Of a stretch of 64,000 nucleotides of DNA, positions 44,601 through 54,716 are shown piece after piece. Source of the DNA: Candidatus Anammoxibacter sp. (GTDB taxonomy: Bacteria > Planctomycetota > Brocadiia > Brocadiales > Anammoxibacteraceae); assembly GCA_021777105.1 (NCBI GenBank), contig JAIQZQ010000061.1, positions 62,001-126,000 of the forward strand, in the 5' to 3' direction. A program made the translations under genes and the position numbers. The notes under the pieces were generated by a model, which ran no database searches, was not told the origin of the DNA, and saw only the letters and a program-made list of their open reading frames with translations. Position 1 is the stretch's first letter. The number at the start of each line of letters is the position of its first letter.

Positions 44601-47600
44601 ATTTCAAATTTTTTACCAATTTAGGAAACGGGTAAGCACTATGATCCAAACCATCAACCAGCGTTAACTGCAGTTCCTTTAAAAACTCTATGAAAGGTTG
44701 ATCATCCGACAATTGACTTCGTAACGGAACCATATTAATAAAATACCCGAAGACATTTTCAAATCTGCGTTCAGGCCTTCCTAAAGTCGGCATACCCACA
44801 ATAATGTCCTCTTGCCCGCTATAACGATGCAAAAGAAGTTTAAATAGTCCAAGAAAAGGCACCGACAAATTCATTTGAGATGTTTTCGCAAATGATTTTA
44901 TTTTTTTGGATAACCGGGAATCAAGTATTTTAGTATATGTTCGCCCCTTATAACTCTGTTTGGCCGGGCATGAACTTTTTGCGGGAAGCGCCAACACGGG
45001 AAGTTCACCGGTTAGTTGATCTTTCCAATAGTTTAGATGCTCCTCACCTTCCCGGTTCTCAAGCATGTTTTTTTCCCACTCCACAAAGTTGCTATATGTT
45101 GTTTCATGAACAGTGTGTTGTGGGACGATATTATTAATGTAACTATAATAAGCATTCCATAAACTTTTAATAAATATTAGGGCAGACGTCCCATCAACTA
45201 TAATATGATGAATCGTGATTAAAACAATCATATCATCTTCTGATTTAGAGAAAAGATTAACCCTGAATAACGGGCCGGTCTCAAGCACAAAAGGTTCTTT
45301 AGCTCTTTTTTGAACAAAAGAGATAATCTCATTTTCTTTAAGATGATTAATTTTTTCTTCTTTAAAAAACAAGTCACCGTCGGATTGAATTTGATATGGC
45401 ATACCATTATCTTCTTGAATAACAGTATTTAGGATAGGATACTCTTTAAACAAAAATTCGCACGCTTTCTTAAAAGAAGAGACATCTAACTTTTGCTCTA
45501 TTTTAAATGCAATAGGCACGTTATAAGCGCTCATATCCGGGGTGAATTTTTGTAATGTCCAAAAACCTTTTTGGCCTTCGGATAGTTCGGTTCTAGTTGG
45601 CGCATCTTTTTCATGTATCTGTTGAATTTCTATTGCGTCAACTTTATTGTTTTTTGTTTGCCTTAATTCTGATTTTTTTGCCAGATGCTCGGATATTGAT
45701 TCTATAGTTGTATGTTCCAGCATCTCTCGTCCGGTCATTCTAATCTGAAATGTTTCATCAATGCCCCTAATTATTTTCATTCCCACTATGGAATCCAGCC
45801 CATAATCCCGGATATTTTTGTTAGTCTTAATTTTTTCCTTAACAATTTTTAGCTCTTCAGACAATGTATCGGTAAGGTATTTTGAAATATTACTTTTTAA
45901 AGATTGTGTATGGTCAAGTTCAAATACCTTCTCTTCCTCATTGATCGGCTTTTGTGGTTCAGGCGCCCTTTCATGCTCATTTTCAGTTTCAACCCAACAT
46001 CTCTCTCTGACAAACGGATAAGTGGGCAACGACACTTTTCGAATATTCTCATCTTTGTAAAAGTTTACCCATTGAATATCCATTCCTTTTACCCACAGTA
46101 ACGCAAGTTCTTCCAGTTCATTAAGGTCTAACGCATCATGAGACATATGATCCCCTAATTTCTTCTTAAGCAACCGCAAATATGGGTCTTCGTTAACATC
46201 TTCACTATTTCCTAAAAAGATAGCGTCGTTTTGTAATTTGCTAGTCTCAATCCCCTGAAGATAAGATTCATACTTATTAATTAACTCATCTTTTGTCTCG
46301 GCAATAATTGCCAACCTTTCTTCCATTGCTTCCCTGCCGGTTTGGATAGTGAAAGCGATCTCCGGCAAACTAGCTTCAATAGAAGCTTCACTATGCAAAT
46401 AATCCACCATTCTTTGCGCATATTTATTGAGGCTATCACTGTCTTTGGCGGAAAGAATCACCAGACACTTTGAGTTCTTGTCAGCTATGTTAGATATCTC
46501 ATGCGTGTTGTTTTTAAACTCTTCAAGAACAAGATGGGCGTTTGATCCACCGGCCCCAAATGAACTTATCAAAGCCCTACGTCCAATTCCTGACAAATCG
46601 CTTTCTTGTTGGCCGGAAGGCATTTCCCACTCTTCAACATTTTTTTGAATATAAAATGGAGTTTTTTCTAAATTAATATTTGGATTTATTGGTTCCGCAT
46701 TAATTGACGGCGCTAATTTTTTGTGAACAAATTGACATATCACTTTTGTTAATTGTGATATGCCTGAAGCTGCTTCGCAATGCCCAATATTGGATTTGAC
46801 TGACCCTATCGGGATCTTTCTTTTGTTCTTGCTGTCTACGTCTTTAAATACTTTTAATAAACCTGATATTTCTATAGGATCGCCTAATGATGAACCATTA
46901 CATGCAGTTTCAATATACCCAATAGTTTCAGGTTTTACATTAGCTCTTTCCAACGCCTCCCGAATTAGATCAGCCTGGGCGTTTGGATCAGGGACGGCAT
47001 ACCCATTTGCCTTGCCGTTATGATTAATAAACCCGCCTTTTATTACAGCATAAATCTGGTCATTTGCTTTAATTGCTTCATCTAATGGTTTTAATAAAAC
47101 CGCGCCCACTCCTTCACCCGGGACATACCCATCGCCGTCGCCTAAACTTTTACTCTTGCCCTCGCTTCCAATCATTAAAGCTTCACTTAGCGCAACCCAT
47201 TTTGAAGGGCGCAAGCTTAAATTAACTCCACCGGCAACAGCATAGTTGCATTCTCCACGTTTTATGCTTTCACAAGCCATGTAAATTGCATTTAAAGATG
47301 AAGAGCATGCCGTATTAATAGCCATGCTCGGCCCTTTAAAATTGAAAAAATAAGATACTCTATTTGCAATTGACCAAGAGGATGATATTGCTAATAACTC
47401 TCCAAAATCACGGTCTTTAGGCACTAAATGGTAATAGTTATACATGCTTCCTACAAAAACACCTACCCTATCATTATTTAGAGCACCTCTTGTATAGCCG
47501 CTATTCTCAAGTGTTTCCCATACTGTTTCCAGAAACAGGCGTTCTTGCGGATCAATTCGTATTGCTTCCTTTGGTGATATATTGAAAAACAGGGGATCAA

Positions 47601-50600
47601 ACATATCAACATCTTCAATAAAACCTCCCCAGATACTGCGGACTTTTTCATTATTATATTTGCTGGAATTATAATCATTATAGTCCCATCGCTCTTTAGG
47701 TATTTCGGTTATACAATTTCTGCCCTCCAATAAGTTTTCCCAAAATTTATTTAAATCCCTTGCCTGAGGATATCTGCCACTAATTCCCACAATAGCGATC
47801 TCTTCATTTTTTATAACCGCAGATGTTACTTTGCTTTCATAATTTATAAATCGGCGCTGTTTTAAAGACGATAATTCTACTTTTTGATCAATTTTATTAT
47901 TTTCAGCGATGTTGTTTACTTCAACTTCTCTCTTTTCATTAGAACTAAATAATTGATTTATAGTTGGCCTGTGTTCATTTACAAAATAGGTAGCCAGCTC
48001 ACTTACTGTCTGGTATTCAAAAAACAGTGTTTTTGATAGAGAACCAAACACTTTTTCCAATAAGTTTGTTAGTTCAGTTACTATTATTGAGTCTATGCCA
48101 TATTTTTCTAATCCTATATTTACATCAATTCGTTCTTTGCCAATTTTCAATGTAGATGATATTAAATCTTTTAAATACTCCGTCATTTTTTCTATTAATG
48201 ATGGATCAATTTTCATGTCGAGCTTCGCGCTTGCCCTAGGTATCTGAGAATCTCCTACAATTTTATTTTGTTCAAATAGAGCTTTCTCTATCTTATTAAT
48301 ATCTCCCTCTAACACAACTAGTTGATTATGATTTGACAAAAGCGCTTTGTCAAAAGCTCTCACTCCTGTTTTAGTTTTTAAAGGACAAATCCCCAACATC
48401 TCTTTCATTAGACGTTTACTTTGTTCATCAATATCCATTCCACCTTCTTCCCACAAAGGCCAATTTATTGATATTGTCTTCCCGCTTCGATAACCTTGTT
48501 TCACTAACTCGTTACGGTATTCAGCATACACATCCAGAAACGCATTGGAGCTTGAGTAATCAGATTGCCCTACATTGCCAATAACGCCTGCTATTGATGA
48601 AAAGAGAACAATGAAATCCAGTTTTTCGTTTTTTGTCACCTCATCTATATTTAATATTCCTGATATTTTCGGCTTAAACACTGCTTCTATATCTTCTTCC
48701 GTTTTCTTTATTATAAACGAATCCCTTATAGCTCCGGCGCTATGGATGATGCCATCTAATTGATTATGCTTTTCTTTAATAGTTGTCACAACTTTTTCAA
48801 CGTCTTCTTGAATGCTTATATCTCCTTGTAAATACTCAGCGCATATTCCCGTTGCTTTAAGAGTTTCAAGTTGTGTTTGTTTCGCATTATCTAACTCAGA
48901 CCGACCGCTTAATATAAGCTTCACATTTTTTGTTTTGTTCAAATGTTCCGCAAATATTCTGCCCAAGCCTCCCAAACCTCCGGTTATCCAGTATACCCCG
49001 CCTTCCTTAATCAATGCGCTAACTTCATCTTTGCTTCGTAATTCAATCTCTTTTAATTTTTTAGCCTCTCGTTTCAACTCATCCGTATATCGGATTTCAA
49101 CATAATTAAAGGTTTCAGGTTCAAGCTCCCTCGCTATTATCTCGCTTAGTTTAGCTTCGTTTGGTCTTACTTCAATAATCTTGCCCTGGATTGCAGGATT
49201 TTCAATTCTCGCAGTTTTAAATAATCCGGCAAATGTTGCGCATAGTTGCCTATCTTCTTCCCCCTGGAACAAAACTAAAACAGGAGAAATCTCTTTTGAT
49301 TTGGTCTCTAGTTTTTCTTTTATATATTTAAAAACAGTTTTGAAATTTTTGGTGATTGTTAATGCATCTATCTTCGAATCTAAATGTTCAATTTTTAACG
49401 CCGCAAATTCTTTCTTTAATTTTTCTTCTGCATCATTATTCACTCCCGATAAGAATAGCGCTCCATTCTTTATTTCACTTTCCACACGACAATTTTTCCT
49501 ATCCAAATTTTCTTCCCGCCATTCAGGAGTTGCATAGAACATTCCGGTTTCTTCTTTTATAGCATGGCTAAATACACGCGCCGTAAACTCTTTCAAGCTA
49601 AAGCATATACGGCCTGCTTCATCCGCAATATCAATGTCAAACTTGACTACACTGCCATTAGGATCAACGCCTTCACTGTGCTTTGCATATGCATATACTC
49701 TGGTTGGCATTTCATTGATGATACATAACTCTTTAAGCGCAAACGGAAGCGCAATTTGCCCATCTTCGCTTGCGTTCAAACCAATTGTTGTTTGTAACGC
49801 CGCATCCATAATGCACGGATGCAACCGGAACATGTCACTCTTATCCGTTACTGTTTCCGGCAGCTCAATTCGCCCTAACGCTTCTGTTGCCCCGACATAC
49901 AGTTCATGAATTCCCTGAAATGCCGGGCCATAGTTTAGTCCAATTTTATTAAATTTATCATAACACTCTTTTGGAGCTATCTTTGTTTTGCATCGCGCCA
50001 GAATCTCTTTTATATCAATGTTCTTTGTTTCACTCTTTTTAACAGATTCAGTAATAAGTTGACCCTGACTATGGATAATTGGATCCATGCCCTGATCACA
50101 TGTGTGGACTTCATATGCAATATGGTTATTTTCAGGATATAAACTGATTTTCACCTCCTGCGCATTTCCATTCACAGTTATCGGCTTGGCCCATACAATA
50201 TTTTCCAGATGAGTGACAGTCTCCCTACTTGCCAATTCCCCTGCCGCCCTTGCCATCTCCAGATAGGCTACGCCAGGCAACACTTTCTCATCTTTTATTC
50301 GGTGATCTGCCAGGAAAAACTCCTGCCCCGTAAAAGTAGAACTAAATTGTTGAGCTTCTAAATCCGATGTGTTTGTGTGCAACAATGGATGAAGATAACT
50401 CAATTCTCCTTTCTTAACTTTTAACTCTTCACTATTTAACGGTATCCAATATCTCTCTTTTGCAAACGGATACGTCGGTGCGCTTATCCTCCCGGGCTTC
50501 ACTTCTCCGTATAACAAGTTCCAGTCAAGCTCAAAACCTTTTGACCATAATTCCGCCAGTTTTTTTACTTTGCCTTTTGCTATCCATTTGCCAACCATCT

Positions 50601-52818
50601 CTTTTGAATCATCATCCGAGGTAAGCATATCTATAGAATCTTTACTTTTTTTGACCTTTCCATGATAACAATTCTGTATTTTCTCATTTCCATAAACAAA
50701 TGCCTCAAGTTTATCTATTAAATCTTTTCTATCTTCCACAAGAAATGCCACCCGTTCTCCCATGGCATCCCGCCCTGTTTGCAATGTATAAGCCAGGGCT
50801 TTCATTGATATAGAAGATATAACAGGCTCTATCAACGGCCCTTTTTTAACTTCTTTCATTTCTACTTTAGCCCCTAAAGCCATTTCAAACTCTTTTTGAT
50901 ATTGGCGGCTTAAACTATTACTCATGTCGCTTATGCTTCCAGCCAGACTAACGACTTTTAACTCAATTGCAAATGAATATTTATCCTCTAACTCTTGATG
51001 CAGTTTACTTAATATAATCTGATCAATTCCTAAATTTATGAAATCTTCATTTCTATCTAAATTTCCGTTCTCCATATTGAGCGAATTTGAAAGAATTGCC
51101 GCAATTTCGTTTTCAATTGTATCTCTAATGTCGGTATTCAATTTTGTTGTGATGTTTGCCTTGTCTGATTCAGGGCTCTTCAAATAACTAAGCAGTTTTT
51201 CCGCATAGACCTTTAAACGTTCTTCGTTTTTAGCTGATAAAGGAATTATCTCTATATTGGTTTTGTTAACAGGCAATTTTTCCTGCCGTTTATTATTTTC
51301 AGGAATATATTCCTCTACAACAATATGCGCATTTGTGCCACTAAACCCAAATGAACTTATAGCCGCTTTCCGGCGATCTCCCTTTTTAACAACCCAAGGT
51401 TTTGTAGTAGAATTCACATAAAAAGGCCCCTCTTTAAATGAAATATGTTCATTCTCATCCTTAAAATGTATAGACGCCGGCAATTCCTTATACTTCATTG
51501 CCATAAGAACTTTAATCACACTTGCAACTCCTGCAGCAGTTAAAGCATGGCCTATATTTGTCTTTACGGAACCAACAGCGCAAAATTGTTTCTCATTTGA
51601 ATACTTCTCAAAAGAGTGTTTTAAAGCATCCATTTCAATAGGATCACCCAACTTGGTTCCGGTTCCATGGCATTCAACATAACTGATGGTGGAAGGATCA
51701 ATCCCATATTTTTCATATACACTTAATTCCAGGTTTGTTTGTGATTCAACACTAGGAGCTGTAATTCCATTAGTGCTTCCATCTTGATTTATGCGCGACC
51801 CTTTGATAACTCCATAAATATGATCATTATCGTCAATAGCTTTTTGCAACGATTTTAATATAACAACTCCAACACCCTCTGATGGAACAAATCCATTTGC
51901 GCTTTGATCAAACGTTTTGCATCTTCCTTCCGGTGATAACATACCCGCTTTACTTGTCATAATATGCAAATCAGGGTTTGTGATCACACATACTCCTCCG
52001 GCGAAAGCCATTAAAGATTCACCATTTATAATGCTTTTACATGCCTCATGGATTGCAACCAGAGAGCTGGAACAAGCCGTATCTATAGCTATATTTGCGC
52101 CCTTTAAATTGAGAAAATACGAAATTCGTCCAGCTAAAATAGACAAACTATTGCCCATAAATCTATAAGCGTCTAAATTAGCGTTATTTTTTTGCAATTC
52201 ATTTTGATAATCGCCGGTTGCCACTCCAACAAATACACCGCAATTAGCGCCGGAAAGAGTTTTAGGAGCATATCCGGCGTCTTCTATAGCTTTCCATGCT
52301 TCCTCCAGAAACAATCTTTGTTGAGGATCCATTAACTCAGCCTCTTTGGGTGAAATATTAAAGAACAGTGGATCAAACTGGTCAACACCTTCTAAGAAAC
52401 CACCCCATTTGCTATAACTTTTATTAGGAATGTTATGATCAGTATCATAACATTGATCTAAAGCCCATCTATCCTCTGGAATTTCAGTAACGGAATCGAC
52501 TCCTCTTTCAATATTAAGCCAAAATTCTTCAATATTACTTGCGCCGGGAAAACGTCCGGACATTCCAACAACTGCAATGTCTTTAATGTGATCATTAGAC
52601 AACAACGGATTATAAGTCTCATTTTTTCCGGAGCGCGGAGGTTGATTCTTTTGAGCTTGTTGTCTCAACGGCAGGCTTACTTCACATGTTTTATGAGGCT
52701 GAGCTAGAAGTTCTTTCAGCATTATGACACCATCTTCTTTTGGTATTCTTCTCTCTTGTAATGCTATAAATATTTCTTTTTCATCCATCGGAATTAACCT
52801 TTCTATATCATTAAGCAT
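41605..52818 (-). CDS. Trans-AT PKS-NRPS: KS-DH-KR-ACP-KS0-ACP-C-A-PCP-TE
   Basis: The protein has 3737 residues. In order: docking helices (1-45); KS1 (75-510; Cys249, His384, His424); a Ser-less ACP-like insert (560-640, DQ at 599-600); DH (805-1085; His839, Asp1005); KR (1110-1520; ITGGLGGLG, S/Y/N triad, RD of B-type); ACP (Ser1577); KS2 (1672-2105; Cys1838 kept but HGTGT changed to ACNGS, so probably non-elongating); ACP (Ser2343); C (2405-2870; HHIIVDG); A (2890-3375; code read by eye as DASVIAGVCK, close to tyrosine codes); PCP (Ser3418); TE (3465-3735; Ser3548, Asp3575, His3715). It performs the last polyketide steps, adds one probably aromatic amino acid and releases the chain. There is no AT domain. 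Its start overlaps the ECH2 stop; an ATG ten codons in is possible. Confidence 0.95.
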   Translation of the reverse strand: MLNDIERLIPMDEKEIFIALQERRIPKEDGVIMLKELLAQPHKTCEVSLPLRQQAQKNQPPRSGKNETYNPLLSNDHIKDIAVVGMSGRFPGASNIEEFWLNIERGVDSVTEIPEDRWALDQCYDTDHNIPNKSYSKWGGFLEGVDQFDPLFFNISPKEAELMDPQQRLFLEEAWKAIEDAGYAPKTLSGANCGVFVGVATGDYQNELQKNNANLDAYRFMGNSLSILAGRISYFLNLKGANIAIDTACSSSLVAIHEACKSIINGESLMAFAGGVCVITNPDLHIMTSKAGMLSPEGRCKTFDQSANGFVPSEGVGVVILKSLQKAIDDNDHIYGVIKGSRINQDGSTNGITAPSVESQTNLELSVYEKYGIDPSTISYVECHGTGTKLGDPIEMDALKHSFEKYSNEKQFCAVGSVKTNIGHALTAAGVASVIKVLMAMKYKELPASIHFKDENEHISFKEGPFYVNSTTKPWVVKKGDRRKAAISSFGFSGTNAHIVVEEYIPENNKRQEKLPVNKTNIEIIPLSAKNEERLKVYAEKLLSYLKSPESDKANITTKLNTDIRDTIENEIAAILSNSLNMENGNLDRNEDFINLGIDQIILSKLHQELEDKYSFAIELKVVSLAGSISDMSNSLSRQYQKEFEMALGAKVEMKEVKKGPLIEPVISSISMKALAYTLQTGRDAMGERVAFLVEDRKDLIDKLEAFVYGNEKIQNCYHGKVKKSKDSIDMLTSDDDSKEMVGKWIAKGKVKKLAELWSKGFELDWNLLYGEVKPGRISAPTYPFAKERYWIPLNSEELKVKKGELSYLHPLLHTNTSDLEAQQFSSTFTGQEFFLADHRIKDEKVLPGVAYLEMARAAGELASRETVTHLENIVWAKPITVNGNAQEVKISLYPENNHIAYEVHTCDQGMDPIIHSQGQLITESVKKSETKNIDIKEILARCKTKIAPKECYDKFNKIGLNYGPAFQGIHELYVGATEALGRIELPETVTDKSDMFRLHPCIMDAALQTTIGLNASEDGQIALPFALKELCIINEMPTRVYAYAKHSEGVDPNGSVVKFDIDIADEAGRICFSLKEFTARVFSHAIKEETGMFYATPEWREENLDRKNCRVESEIKNGALFLSGVNNDAEEKLKKEFAALKIEHLDSKIDALTITKNFKTVFKYIKEKLETKSKEISPVLVLFQGEEDRQLCATFAGLFKTARIENPAIQGKIIEVRPNEAKLSEIIARELEPETFNYVEIRYTDELKREAKKLKEIELRSKDEVSALIKEGGVYWITGGLGGLGRIFAEHLNKTKNVKLILSGRSELDNAKQTQLETLKATGICAEYLQGDISIQEDVEKVVTTIKEKHNQLDGIIHSAGAIRDSFIIKKTEEDIEAVFKPKISGILNIDEVTKNEKLDFIVLFSSIAGVIGNVGQSDYSSSNAFLDVYAEYRNELVKQGYRSGKTISINWPLWEEGGMDIDEQSKRLMKEMLGICPLKTKTGVRAFDKALLSNHNQLVVLEGDINKIEKALFEQNKIVGDSQIPRASAKLDMKIDPSLIEKMTEYLKDLISSTLKIGKERIDVNIGLEKYGIDSIIVTELTNLLEKVFGSLSKTLFFEYQTVSELATYFVNEHRPTINQLFSSNEKREVEVNNIAENNKIDQKVELSSLKQRRFINYESKVTSAVIKNEEIAIVGISGRYPQARDLNKFWENLLEGRNCITEIPKERWDYNDYNSSKYNNEKVRSIWGGFIEDVDMFDPLFFNISPKEAIRIDPQERLFLETVWETLENSGYTRGALNNDRVGVFVGSMYNYYHLVPKDRDFGELLAISSSWSIANRVSYFFNFKGPSMAINTACSSSLNAIYMACESIKRGECNYAVAGGVNLSLRPSKWVALSEALMIGSEGKSKSLGDGDGYVPGEGVGAVLLKPLDEAIKANDQIYAVIKGGFINHNGKANGYAVPDPNAQADLIREALERANVKPETIGYIETACNGSSLGDPIEISGLLKVFKDVDSKNKRKIPIGSVKSNIGHCEAASGISQLTKVICQFVHKKLAPSINAEPINPNINLEKTPFYIQKNVEEWEMPSGQQESDLSGIGRRALISSFGAGGSNAHLVLEEFKNNTHEISNIADKNSKCLVILSAKDSDSLNKYAQRMVDYLHSEASIEASLPEIAFTIQTGREAMEERLAIIAETKDELINKYESYLQGIETSKLQNDAIFLGNSEDVNEDPYLRLLKKKLGDHMSHDALDLNELEELALLWVKGMDIQWVNFYKDENIRKVSLPTYPFVRERCWVETENEHERAPEPQKPINEEEKVFELDHTQSLKSNISKYLTDTLSEELKIVKEKIKTNKNIRDYGLDSIVGMKIIRGIDETFQIRMTGREMLEHTTIESISEHLAKKSELRQTKNNKVDAIEIQQIHEKDAPTRTELSEGQKGFWTLQKFTPDMSAYNVPIAFKIEQKLDVSSFKKACEFLFKEYPILNTVIQEDNGMPYQIQSDGDLFFKEEKINHLKENEIISFVQKRAKEPFVLETGPLFRVNLFSKSEDDMIVLITIHHIIVDGTSALIFIKSLWNAYYSYINNIVPQHTVHETTYSNFVEWEKNMLENREGEEHLNYWKDQLTGELPVLALPAKSSCPAKQSYKGRTYTKILDSRLSKKIKSFAKTSQMNLSVPFLGLFKLLLHRYSGQEDIIVGMPTLGRPERRFENVFGYFINMVPLRSQLSDDQPFIEFLKELQLTLVDGLDHSAYPFPKLVKNLKLKQKQNQNQSTAAVYKVSLVFQNFAQNISIKKIINSGLINFGDEDAQISILKEIHQTGEDEIALEISEDSDSFCLDLKYNSGSFNDSTIKKMMGHYIKLAQEVLKKPDQKMGCYDMLLKDEKLQLLTSYNDTARPYPADKTIHGLFEDQVNNTPNNVAVSYNGSDLTYKELNEKANQLGHYLQLKGVKPDNLVAICVDRSLEMMIGVLGILKSGGAYVPVDPCYPEDRIRHMLNDSKAKVILTQEKLIEMLSPLNTKHCKEILCLDKMDELLINQSKTNPVNETKSNNLVYVIYTSGSTGLPKGVMVEHKGVSNLQQAQREILDVHAEDRVLQFASISFDAACSEIVMTILSGATLVLADKEVLTDAGKLELFIKNNNISIATLPPVMLNVLDTSIVSSLNKIISAGEACPLSLLKKWAGKCKLFNGYGPTEDSVCATMHLCDSNATSPPPIGKPIDNNQLYILDSNLNPVPQGVTGELHIGGEGLARGYLNKLKLTKEKFIVNPFSKKRGSRLYKTGDLARYLEAGNVEYIGRIDDQVKIRGFRIECGEIETQISKIEKINMSVVMPEDDEHGNKRLVAYVVGDEKLDAQKIKKELEITLPDYMIPSIISQIPVMPLTPNGKVDKKALLALDVKIESDEAYVTPKNKIEERLTEIFKEVLTVEKVGVNDDFFNLGGHSILAISLIAKINDEFLSSMDVSILFEDPTIAGLAEHVRNASDNEDFDIIVPLHENGKNRPIFMAPGIGGNVLGFYDFVESLGKDQPLFGMQSIGIDGKEEPLKTIEEIAAANIKAIKDYQQTGPYRLVGHSFGGHVAYETARQLTGSGEKLDYLILLDVFPYFESGMKNMEEIDLVFGICKLSAESYNINVTVDKDTLQKLNKQDRLVYIQDQFALKGVTFSLDQLTGMINVHKTNSNICYSPKGKLMDTNVILFKAKDMMENIDVEFDIDRYIKQKDYGWQKYVANEIKIYETFGNHFSMLQKENVHHIATKLKEFYLN

Positions 52819-53554
52819 ACACTGATTTTATGCGGTCAAGCACTTCATCCTGTTTAAAAGTAATCTCATGCATTTTGAGTTCCTCTTCCACTGTCTTTGG
52901 CAATTGTTTCCTGATATACCTGCTAAGATATTCTTTTAAAGTAACTAACGACAACATCGGTTTTTCAGCTAAACTTATTGCTAATTTCTTTGCGGTTTCA
53001 AGCACATCCTTTTTGGGAACTACTTCAAAAGGAACACCTCGCCGGGCCAAATCCGCCCCGCGATAATTGTTTGCCGTAAACATAAGTTCATGGCCTAATG
53101 ATGCGCCCAGGCGTTCCGGCACAATTAAAGTCGCTCCCATTCCCGGAGTAAATCCATAGTTCATAAAATTCGTGGTATAGATATTCTCTTTTCCGATCAC
53201 AATAATATCAGCATATAATCCGAATACAAATCCGCCACCCAAAGCATGACCCTGCATAGCAGAGATAACAGGAATTTTACAATCTAATACTAAACGATAA
53301 AAATCCAAGTCATTAAACTTTAATTCACCTTTGTATATTTTAATCAGTTCTTCTTTTGTGCCTCCACAAGCAAAATAATTATCATAACCTGTAAGAATAA
53401 TTACTTTATATCGGTCACTCTGATTCACTTCATTAAAACACTCCTTAATACTTTCAATAAAATTGTGACTAAAAGTGTTTTTTGCGTCTTTGTCCATCAT
53501 AGTGATTTGTCCGATACCAGCGCCGATTTCAGTTAAATGCACTACTTTTGCCAT
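52811..53554 (-). CDS. Enoyl-CoA hydratase-like decarboxylase (ECH2, PksI-like)
   Basis: This 247-residue crotonase-fold protein resembles PksI, the second ECH of HMG-synthase cassettes: KVIILTGYDNYFACGGTKEE, MQGHALGGGFVFGLYADI, NFMNYGFTPGMGATLIVPE, YRGADLARRGVPFEVVP. In characterised cassettes ECH2 decarboxylates the 3-methylglutaconyl-ACP to give a beta-methyl branch. The gene overlaps ECH1 by 13 bp and the large PKS gene by 8 bp, so all three should be translated together. Confidence 0.93.
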   Translation of the reverse strand: MAKVVHLTEIGAGIGQITMMDKDAKNTFSHNFIESIKECFNEVNQSDRYKVIILTGYDNYFACGGTKEELIKIYKGELKFNDLDFYRLVLDCKIPVISAMQGHALGGGFVFGLYADIIVIGKENIYTTNFMNYGFTPGMGATLIVPERLGASLGHELMFTANNYRGADLARRGVPFEVVPKKDVLETAKKLAISLAEKPMLSLVTLKEYLSRYIRKQLPKTVEEELKMHEITFKQDEVLDRIKSVYA

Positions 53555-54312
53555 GGAAACACCCCTTTTTCAACGTAATTTTTAATATTCTCCCGTACTC
53601 TTGCTTCCGCCGTTAAATCGGATAATTGATCAACCGCCGTTTTTTGAGTTTCTTCATTAATTATCCACAATTTTTTCATGTAAGTTTTTATCCGTTGTGT
53701 TGTTTGAGGATCAATCCTCAAAAGTTTTACAAGGTATTTTCGCAAACTATCCTGGATGTTGTCGCTGTATTCGTCAACTAAACCAATTTCATAGGCCCGG
53801 TCCGCCGTAATACTTTGAGCGCTTATTGTCAGCCAGTAAGCTTTTTGGTATCCGATTCTTCTTATTAAAAATGGAAGAACACAAGCCGGAATCAAACCAA
53901 ATAAAGCCTCTGATAAACTAAATGCCGCGTTTTTGCCTGCAATGACTATATCGCTTGCGGCAACAATACCCATCCCCCCGGCATTTACTCTACCTTCAAC
54001 GTAGGATACCACTATTTTAGATGATTCCGCTAAACCGGACAGAAGGGAATAATAGTGATTAGCCTCCATACTAGTTTGAGCGTCTGAATTTATTTCGTCT
54101 GTAAATGCCTGAAAGTCCATGCCTGTGCAAAACAGATCAGGCAACCCTTTTATTACCATCACTTTTATTGAATCATTATCTTCCGATGTTTTCAAAACAT
54201 CCAGCAACTCATCAAGCAACAGATTATTAATACTGTTATTTGCATCCGGGCGATATATTTGCGCCGTTAAGACACCTCTTTTTTCATTAATCTTTATAGT
54301 TTTATATTCCAT
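53542..54312 (-). CDS. Enoyl-CoA hydratase-like dehydratase (ECH1, PksH-like)
   Basis: About 256 residues of crotonase fold match PksH: MEYKTIKI at the start, RPDANNSIN, FCTGMDFQ, EGRVNAGGMGIVAASDIVIA, FSLSEALFGLIPACVLPFLI and a C-terminal GVFPWQK. ECH1 dehydrates HMG-ACP before decarboxylation by ECH2. I start it at the ATG at 54312. A GTG at 54321 lies inside a duplicated scrap of the HCS gene end: just before the ATG the DNA still spells the last codons of HCS, and TAATG would have coupled the two genes before the deaminase gene was inserted. Confidence 0.93.
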   Translation of the reverse strand: MEYKTIKINEKRGVLTAQIYRPDANNSINNLLLDELLDVLKTSEDNDSIKVMVIKGLPDLFCTGMDFQAFTDEINSDAQTSMEANHYYSLLSGLAESSKIVVSYVEGRVNAGGMGIVAASDIVIAGKNAAFSLSEALFGLIPACVLPFLIRRIGYQKAYWLTISAQSITADRAYEIGLVDEYSDNIQDSLRKYLVKLLRIDPQTTQRIKTYMKKLWIINEETQKTAVDQLSDLTAEARVRENIKNYVEKGVFPWQK

Positions 54313-54348
54313 TAGACCCACTCATATTCCCGGTGATAATTTTTTATT
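54311..54348. repeat. Duplicated 3' end of the HCS gene (junction copy)
   Basis: These 38 bp match 56301-56338, the last 11 or so codons and stop of the HCS gene, at about 33 of 38 positions and in the same orientation. They lie immediately before ECH1. The two copies bracket the deaminase-HATPase gene and its flanks, like a target duplication around an insert. Confidence 0.8.
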
Positions 54349-54716
54349 CAAATAAACAATATTCATTCAAAATCACCTGTAATTGGTAAATACATCAGCA
54401 CAGAGACAGTAATAACACCATCCAGTGGCACTATCCACACATCTTCTAACCCTGAAATGGTTACATAGATAATAAAACAACAGAATCTATTCCATATGAA
54501 ACCTCACCCCACGACACTTTCCATGCGCCAAGTTTTCCGCCCAAACCACGCCGACGCATGGAATCATATTCCATGCGATATTCCATGCAACAGATTTACG
54601 CTCTTTTTCGCGCTTATGCATAGAACCATACCTTTTGCAATATTCCATGCGTCAATCCTGTTGCTTTTGTTAAAATAGCGCATGAAATCACATTCCATGC
54701 TGTTTTCCATGCATTT
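54349..54716. repeat. Gap with a cluster of ATTCCATGC repeats
   Basis: From about 54518 to 54714 there are roughly eight copies of ATTCCATGC or close variants on either strand, including a perfect inverted pair GCATGGAAT-CAT-ATTCCATGC (54556-54576). They lie just downstream of the deaminase-HATPase gene, inside the inserted block. They might be binding sites for a protein of that element or a recombination site. The first 140 bp of the gap show nothing notable. Confidence 0.6.
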
